From Balneolia bacterium (GTDB lineage: Bacteria > Bacteroidota > Rhodothermia > Balneolales > Cyclonatronaceae), in assembly GCA_003566635.1 (NCBI GenBank), contig PXCK01000186.1:1-32223 (forward strand): a stretch of DNA of 32,223 bases, read 5' to 3'. The position numbers and the translations under genes are program-made. Positions 26,191-32,223 of this stretch are shown piece after piece (position 1 is the first letter of the stretch; every line of letters begins with the position of its first letter). The notes under the pieces were generated by a model. The model did not search any database. It was given only the letters and a program-made list of their open reading frames with translations, and had not been told where the DNA came from.

Positions 26191-27873
26191 TTAATTCGAA
26201 GAGTCAAAAACTTTCTGACCACCAACCCACGTCTCTAAGACTTGAATTTGCCATATTTCAGATTCATCAACCGTAAAGAAATCTCTGTCAATTAGTATGA
26301 AATCAGCCCATTTACCCGGCTCAAGCGATCCTAATCTTTCCTCTGCATGACCTGCATAAGCAGCACCAAGTGTAAACCCATGCAAAGCTTCCTCTCTGGT
26401 TAACGACTGCTCGCTATACCATCCACCCTCCGGGTTTCCATCTTGATCGGCTCGGGATACTGCAGCATACAAACCGTAAAATGGATTCACGGGCTCAACC
26501 GGAAAATCGGAACCGGCAGCGATAACAGTTCCCTGATCTAAAAAGGTTCTCCATGCATAACCACCTTGGATTCGTACGGGGCCTACCCTATCTTCAGCCA
26601 TATTCATATCACTTGTAGCGTGTATAGGCTGCATTGAAGCAATGATGTCAATCTCCGCAAATCGGGGTATATCGTCCACATCTACAATTTGGGAATGTTC
26701 AATTCTGTGGCGCAGGCCATGATCACCTAATACTTTGTTCGCTCTTTCAAAAGCATTTAAAATTACATAATTCGCTTTATCGCCAATTGCATGAATTCCG
26801 GCCTGAAAACCGGCCTGGGATACCTTTAAAATTTGATTGTAGAAAACATCTTCCTCTTCAAATAATAGGCCTCTGTTTCCCGGGTCATCGCTATAATCTT
26901 CTTTTAGCGCAGCCCCACGACTACCTAGTGCACCGTCGGAATATAGCTTTACGCTACGTAAGGTCAACATTTCATCAGGCTGTGAATAGGGTCCCCCAGC
27001 AGATAGTTCATCGAAAGTTGATCCTGCTCCTGAAATCATACCATAGATTCGGGTTGTTAAACGACCGTTTTCGGAAAAGTCTCTGTATCTGTTAAATGCA
27101 TCGACACTAACGCCTGCATCATGTACACCTGTTAATCCCATCTTAGCGATATTTTCCAAAGCCAATTCAAGAGCACGGCGATAATCCTGTTCATTCATTC
27201 CGGGAATTAAACTATTAACCAATCCCATTGCACGGTCAATTAGGATTCCTGTTGCTTTCCCGTTTTCATCTCTTAAAATAGCACCACCTTGTGGATCGGG
27301 AGTTTCATCTGTAATTCCGGCTAACTCCAATGCTTTTGAATTTACCCATGCAGCATGACCATCAACACGTGTTAAATATACCGGTCTATCAGATATAAAA
27401 GCATCAATATCCGAGGCATTCGGAAACTCATTTTCCGGCCAAAATGTGTGATTCCATCTACCACCAACAATCCACTCAGAATCAGGATTTTGGTCTGCAA
27501 ACATACTTAAAGCTTCAAGAGTGGCTTCTTTAGTTCTGAATCCGGTTATGTCTGCACTTAGTAAACCTTCGCCAAGACCCATTATGTGAGCATGAGCATC
27601 AATCAAACCGGGCAACATGGTTTTACCCATTCCATCAATTTTAGTAGCACCAGAATAGTAATGGTCAAGTTCATCATAGGTTCCAACAGCCAATACTTTA
27701 CCATCTTCGAAAACAACGGTATCAAACTCGAAAAGTCCACCGGAGTCCAAAAGTGTATAACCGTTTACATTGAAATATACTTTAACATTATTGTCTTTAG
27801 TACTTGTGGTACATGATATTAAGAATGTTAGTATTAAAATTATTATAAGATTTATGAACTTCATAAGAGTCAA
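26191..27873 (-). CDS. Amidohydrolase family 3 (YtcJ-like), predicted lipoprotein
   Basis: 560 aa; N-terminus ...LIIILILTFLISCTTS with lipobox-like LISC; KTMLPGLIDAHAHIMGLG, GSDFPVEPVNPFYGLYAAVSRAD, LGSLEPGKWADFILIDRDFF. Confidence 0.92.
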   Translation of the reverse strand: MTLMKFINLIIILILTFLISCTTSTKDNNVKVYFNVNGYTLLDSGGLFEFDTVVFEDGKVLAVGTYDELDHYYSGATKIDGMGKTMLPGLIDAHAHIMGLGEGLLSADITGFRTKEATLEALSMFADQNPDSEWIVGGRWNHTFWPENEFPNASDIDAFISDRPVYLTRVDGHAAWVNSKALELAGITDETPDPQGGAILRDENGKATGILIDRAMGLVNSLIPGMNEQDYRRALELALENIAKMGLTGVHDAGVSVDAFNRYRDFSENGRLTTRIYGMISGAGSTFDELSAGGPYSQPDEMLTLRSVKLYSDGALGSRGAALKEDYSDDPGNRGLLFEEEDVFYNQILKVSQAGFQAGIHAIGDKANYVILNAFERANKVLGDHGLRHRIEHSQIVDVDDIPRFAEIDIIASMQPIHATSDMNMAEDRVGPVRIQGGYAWRTFLDQGTVIAAGSDFPVEPVNPFYGLYAAVSRADQDGNPEGGWYSEQSLTREEALHGFTLGAAYAGHAEERLGSLEPGKWADFILIDRDFFTVDESEIWQIQVLETWVGGQKVFDSSN

Positions 27874-27933
27874 TTAGAATTGATTATACAGTAAATTATA
27901 TCTATTGCAGAATTTGGATAAAGGTAGCATTTT

Positions 27934-28431
27934 ATGTTTAAAAAAACCTTGACAAGAACAAATCTTAACGAACATCAATTCCCCGCCCAAAAAACCGGTC
28001 AACATGGGTGTAAAATTCGAGTTCTAAAAAAAGAAGAACTAACAGTGTTGGAACCGCTTAATCGTGAACTTTTTGGTGAAAAACGAATTATTAACCGCAC
28101 TAATCATGACTTTTTACTGATACTTGGTGCATTTACAAAAGATATACCTGTTGGTTTTAAAGTTGGATATGGATTGAAAGAGAACGTTTTTTATTCTGCA
28201 AAAGGCGGTGTACTACAAAGCTATCGTGGCCTTGGGATTGCTACAGATCTTTTAGAAACAATGATGCAAATTTCAAAGGAAAAAGGTTATGAGTCGTTCA
28301 AATATGATACTTTCCCAAACATGCACCCCGGTATGTTACGAATAGGGCTTAAAAAAAATTTCAACGTGATTTTTGCCGGCTGGAATGCCCAATACAACGA
28401 CTATCAAATAACTTTGTCAAAGACTCTTTAA
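27934..28431 (+). CDS. GNAT-family N-acetyltransferase
   Basis: 165 aa; GGVLQSYRGLGIATDLLETMMQISKEKGYESFKYDTFPNMHPGMLRIGLKKNF (acetyl-CoA binding R-G-x-G-I/A type motif). Confidence 0.75.
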   Translation: MFKKTLTRTNLNEHQFPAQKTGQHGCKIRVLKKEELTVLEPLNRELFGEKRIINRTNHDFLLILGAFTKDIPVGFKVGYGLKENVFYSAKGGVLQSYRGLGIATDLLETMMQISKEKGYESFKYDTFPNMHPGMLRIGLKKNFNVIFAGWNAQYNDYQITLSKTL

Positions 28432-28656
28432 CAAATCACCAAAATCACTATTCATATCCATAAACCTTTGCAGCACTTTATTTTGAAAGTCTTCATCTAT
28501 TAGTTTTTCTATATCTGACGGTTCACTTACCATCATTTCATCAAGCTTATAAGTCTGTTCATAAGGCCCTGCTTCAAACTTAATCAGGTATTTATTATTC
28601 CATAGAAAAACAGTGATTAGCATTTGAGGATGGTTGATTCTTGATATAGTTCTCAT
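28417..28656 (-). CDS. Conserved-looking small hypothetical protein
   Basis: 79 aa ORF, convergent 15-bp overlap with the GNAT gene, 13 bp downstream of 28670..28939. Confidence 0.55.
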   Translation of the reverse strand: MRTISRINHPQMLITVFLWNNKYLIKFEAGPYEQTYKLDEMMVSEPSDIEKLIDEDFQNKVLQRFMDMNSDFGDLLKSL

Positions 28657-28669
28657 ACGGATTTGTTTG

Positions 28670-28939
28670 TTATTGTTTGGTAATTTGTTCTAATCTTGAA
28701 AAGAACTGCCTTAACCTAACGGATGCTATTCCAACATAAAAAACAGATGCAAAAAGCATAACCAAGGCGCCTTGGTCGAAGTAATACATTAATAAAGCTG
28801 CAATTAGTACACTATCTATCATAAGTTGACCAACCCAAACTTTCATTGCTGTAAGCAATTGTTGTTTTTGTGCCCAATAACCCAATGTAACACTAATAAC
28901 CAATAGTGGCATAACAATTACAATCATAAACAAAAACAT
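28670..28939 (-). CDS. Small predicted membrane protein
   Basis: 89 aa with about three hydrophobic segments (MFLFMIVIVMPLLVISVTLGYWA..., DSVLIAALLMYYF, ALVMLFASVFYVGIA). Confidence 0.6.
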   Translation of the reverse strand: MFLFMIVIVMPLLVISVTLGYWAQKQQLLTAMKVWVGQLMIDSVLIAALLMYYFDQGALVMLFASVFYVGIASVRLRQFFSRLEQITKQ

Positions 28940-29064
28940 AGGCTACTAATTCTATATATCTTTAGGCAATTATTGTTGTTTGAATCAAAAGTATAATTTA
29001 AGTAAAATTGTTATCTTAATAAGTCTGTAAGTTCAAATTAACGTATTAATTCAACCAAAATCAT

Positions 29065-32000
29065 TTGAAAACAACCAAAAAGTATTTCATACTATTACTT
29101 TATTTTATTTTGATTAGGTTCTTTACTGTTAATAATAGCACAGCTCAAGAGCTAATTTTCCCTGATCATCCACTTGTAATTTCTTACACCTCTTCCGAAT
29201 ATTTTGCTTCTCAACAAAATTGGGCAATTACAGAAACTCAAGGGGGCTTTATGCTTTTTGGAAATTCCGAGGGCTTACTCTTGTATTATGGTAAAGGTTG
29301 GATACTACACGAAACAGATCGATCTCCGGGTAATTTATTTTCTGCTAGTGATGGAACTGTTTTTGCAACACTTAGTAGCGATATAGGAATTGTAGATTTT
29401 TCTCTTCCATTAGAATTTGAATTCCGAAGCCTACTACCCACACTAACGGAAGATGAAGTTCAGTTTCTTGACACCTATGAAATTCTCGAGATTGGCAACC
29501 ACGTTTACTTCATAACAGATAATGGTGTATTTGTTTATAATGGAACCAAGCTGTCTTATGTTTCTAATGTTTACCCTATAGTAATTAACACCAATAAAGA
29601 GGCCTGGCTACAAGACTTTGACGGCTATCTATTTCAACATACAAATCCCGAAAACAGGTTTAAAAATCCTTTACCGCCTCTTTACTTTTCATTAAATAAC
29701 CCTGACGGTACAGTTGAAGCTATCTCTTATGAAGCAGACACGTTTACAATAGATTTTGACAATCTTGATGTAGCCTATAACAGTTACATCGACGATAGAT
29801 TCCTAAAAATTGCCGGTGACGACGGTCTCTTTAGGGTGTTTTATAACGATGACAGTCATCTGCTATTTACATCAACGAATTTGGGTTTACTAATTACTGA
29901 TCAACATGGGTACCTGATTAAAAATTATAATGAACTAAATGGTCTTCCAGACAATACAGTTATTGCTGCCTATTTAGACAGCCATTCAAATATTTGGCTA
30001 GCCGGCAACTATGGGATACATCAACTTGTTACAAGCTCAAATACCTCTGTAATTACTCATTCACTTGGAATTACTGGAATTATATGGGGTTTTAAAGCTC
30101 ATGGTGACAACTACTATGTCACCACATCTGATGGGTTATTCTTCCACCCACGGGGGACGGACTTCCGTAAATTCCAGAAAATAGATAGTGATTATAACTT
30201 ATCATACAGTGATTTGTATTCATTGAGAAGTCCGGCTAGTAATGAATATGAACTATTTATTGTTGGGTTTGATGGCGTTTACACTCTAAATTCTAATAAC
30301 CAGGTTGAAGAAATAATAAATGAAATTTTTTCATGGATATTTGAACTACCACATTTCCCCAACATGCTTTGGGGTGTAGATTTTTATAATAGATTGATCG
30401 CAATCAATTACAACAATGGCAATTGGTCTGTTGATGTAGCAAATAATTATTACTTCTCTGATTATATATCCGGTATTTCTACAAACGAGTTTGGGGCTCT
30501 TTTTACTTTTTATGATAAAGGTGCCATATTCGCTCATATTTCGAATGATGAGTCTGACTTTAAAACCCAGAACAAGTTGGTTGACCGTATTACCGATATT
30601 GAAGGTTTTACTATTGAATTGTTTAACGTTGAGGTTCAAACAGATACTGCAGCAATAAACTCCCAAAGCGGGTTGAGATCGCCAACAGTTGGGTTTTTCA
30701 ATAACAAGAAGCTAATCTACTCTGATGATGGTATTTTTCGTTTGGATACAGAGCGACTACCAAGTCACTTACTGTTAAAGAGGTGGGAAACAGTTGGTAT
30801 TGATCAGTCCGAGTGGATTTACTGGTCTATGATTCGTACAACAGAAGGATATATTTGGTTTTCGCGAAGTAGAAATCGAACCCCACAACTGGGAGCTATA
30901 AATTTATCTGACTTGAACCTAAGAATAAACCAACCATTTTATTTTTTAAACACATGGGAGGTTAATGAGTTAGTATATGATGCTGATAATGATTTAATTT
31001 TTGCCATAAGTCCTACTAAAATTCTTGTTAGAGACAGTAGTGATATTTACGAGAATTCAATAATTACTCCCAAACTTCATTTACTTTCTTTCCGAGATCA
31101 GCATAATAACTCAATAACAAATCCTTCTGAGATTACTGAAAACCCTGTCTTTCTGAGTTCCGGAACAAATAATTTACAAGTCGAAGTAGCCGGAAATACA
31201 TTACACAATTCAACCTCCTTGAAATATAGCTTTTTCTTAGAAGGATATGATGCATCTTTTACACCTTGGTCAGAGTCTAATTCAAGAGAATTTGCTAACC
31301 TAAAGCCCGGTCATTACACGTTAAAAGCAAGAATGCTACTTGCTGATGGTCGAGTAATCGAACAAACCTTTCTCTCATTTTTTATTAATACACCGGTTTA
31401 TTTAAGCCTTGGTGCCTTTGCTCTTTATATATCATTGCTGATACTGTTTATTTACGGACTAGTTTGGTACAGGTCAAAAAAATTAAGAGAGCAAAACCAA
31501 AAGTTAGAAGAACTTGTTCAGGAAAGATTAGTTAGTCTGACGGCACTTATGAATGAACTTTTACAACAAAAAAACGAGTTACGGCGTCAAATTGAGTTGA
31601 AGAAGCAACTTACAAAAATTGCAGCACATGATTTAAAAAATCCATTAACTGCAATAAAGGGATATTCTTTTTTAATTAATAACGAAGATGATATTGAAGA
31701 AATTCATCAAAGTGCTGAAACAATAAATCAGCTTGCTGAGAAAATGAATGATATCATCAATAAAATCTCAACTAACGAAAAATATTCGAGTTTAGAATTA
31801 CGATTTGAAGATGTGCATATTAAGGAGACCATTGACAGGCTTTTAAAGCAATATTCAATATTTTTAGAAGAAAAACAACAAAGTGTATCTGTTTTATGTG
31901 ATGATATGCCGGCAATTGAAGGAGACAAGCTCAGGATATCTGAAATATTTGAGAATTTGCTAAGTAATGCAATAAAATACAGTCCCTCCGGATCAGAAAT

Positions 32001-32223
32001 CGAGATAAAAATAGACTTTAATTCTACAACCGGTTTTATTGTAACAACAATAACGGATGAAGGACCGGGTTTCTCCTATGATGATAGAGAGCTTGCTTTT
32101 AATGAGTATAAGACACTAAGTGCACAACCTACAGGTACAGAAGATTCGACCGGTCTCGGTCTTTTTATTGTGAGAAAATTAGTTGAGGCACATAATGGCA
32201 CTGTAAAAATTCTTGACCGTTCA
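29065..32223 (+). CDS. Sensor histidine kinase with large periplasmic propeller-like and Y_Y_Y-like domain; C-terminus beyond window
   Basis: Continuous 1053-codon translation from TTG 29065 to the edge: (M)KTTKKYFILLLYFILIRFFTVNNSTAQELIFPDHP...; Y_Y_Y-like LKYSFFLEGYDASFTPWSESNSREFANLKPGHYTLKARM; TM LGAFALYISLLILFIYGLVWY; H-box IAAHDLKNPLTAIKGYS; N-box FENLLSNAIKYSP; DEGPGF; STGLGLFIVRKLVEAHNGTV. Not in ORF track. Confidence 0.9.
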   Translation, partial: MKTTKKYFILLLYFILIRFFTVNNSTAQELIFPDHPLVISYTSSEYFASQQNWAITETQGGFMLFGNSEGLLLYYGKGWILHETDRSPGNLFSASDGTVFATLSSDIGIVDFSLPLEFEFRSLLPTLTEDEVQFLDTYEILEIGNHVYFITDNGVFVYNGTKLSYVSNVYPIVINTNKEAWLQDFDGYLFQHTNPENRFKNPLPPLYFSLNNPDGTVEAISYEADTFTIDFDNLDVAYNSYIDDRFLKIAGDDGLFRVFYNDDSHLLFTSTNLGLLITDQHGYLIKNYNELNGLPDNTVIAAYLDSHSNIWLAGNYGIHQLVTSSNTSVITHSLGITGIIWGFKAHGDNYYVTTSDGLFFHPRGTDFRKFQKIDSDYNLSYSDLYSLRSPASNEYELFIVGFDGVYTLNSNNQVEEIINEIFSWIFELPHFPNMLWGVDFYNRLIAINYNNGNWSVDVANNYYFSDYISGISTNEFGALFTFYDKGAIFAHISNDESDFKTQNKLVDRITDIEGFTIELFNVEVQTDTAAINSQSGLRSPTVGFFNNKKLIYSDDGIFRLDTERLPSHLLLKRWETVGIDQSEWIYWSMIRTTEGYIWFSRSRNRTPQLGAINLSDLNLRINQPFYFLNTWEVNELVYDADNDLIFAISPTKILVRDSSDIYENSIITPKLHLLSFRDQHNNSITNPSEITENPVFLSSGTNNLQVEVAGNTLHNSTSLKYSFFLEGYDASFTPWSESNSREFANLKPGHYTLKARMLLADGRVIEQTFLSFFINTPVYLSLGAFALYISLLILFIYGLVWYRSKKLREQNQKLEELVQERLVSLTALMNELLQQKNELRRQIELKKQLTKIAAHDLKNPLTAIKGYSFLINNEDDIEEIHQSAETINQLAEKMNDIINKISTNEKYSSLELRFEDVHIKETIDRLLKQYSIFLEEKQQSVSVLCDDMPAIEGDKLRISEIFENLLSNAIKYSPSGSEIEIKIDFNSTTGFIVTTITDEGPGFSYDDRELAFNEYKTLSAQPTGTEDSTGLGLFIVRKLVEAHNGTVKILDRS

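Noticed and set aside
30346-30666. 106-aa minus-strand ORF
   Set aside because: Antisense within the continuous histidine-kinase reading frame; no domain signature.
1-32223. CRISPR arrays, tRNA or rRNA genes
   Set aside because: No regularly spaced direct repeats and no recognisable tRNA or rRNA sequence were found by reading. Short or divergent tRNAs could be missed without a scan.

Overview
The window is chromosomal DNA from a Bacteroidota/Balneolota/Rhodothermota-type bacterium. The lineage is inferred from gene content, AT richness and the lack of clear Shine-Dalgarno sites. Most of it is housekeeping or envelope DNA: an outer-membrane beta-barrel protein, a XerC/D recombinase, HPF, HprK, HtpG, a photolyase / DUF2256 / cryptochrome-DASH cluster, three tandem Skp/OmpH proteins, BamA, UppS, RibH, a PHP phosphoesterase, an S41 protease, an MltD-like LysM transglycosylase, NAD+ synthetase, a YtcJ-like amidohydrolase lipoprotein, a GNAT protein and two small proteins. 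Three CDSs are absent from the supplied ORF track because they use TTG starts and/or run off the window edge: a secreted glycine-rich/Ig-like protein (1..2225, -), a 48-aa DUF2256 zinc-finger protein (12110..12256, -) and a propeller-type sensor histidine kinase (29065..32223, +). The strongest non-coding signal is a pair of 227-bp, about 96% identical, inverted MITE-like elements (8257..8483 and 13788..14014). Each has 14-bp terminal inverted repeats (CCCGRATTATTCAC) and its own perfect 4-bp target duplication (TTAA; CTAT). Each lies between a gene's stop codon and a hairpin, and the pair brackets htpG plus the photolyase cluster. A second unexplained signal is a structured, terminator-ended intergenic segment between cry and htpG (about 10443..10566). 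I found no CRISPR array, rRNA or tRNA. I could not confirm an obviously novel multi-gene system.
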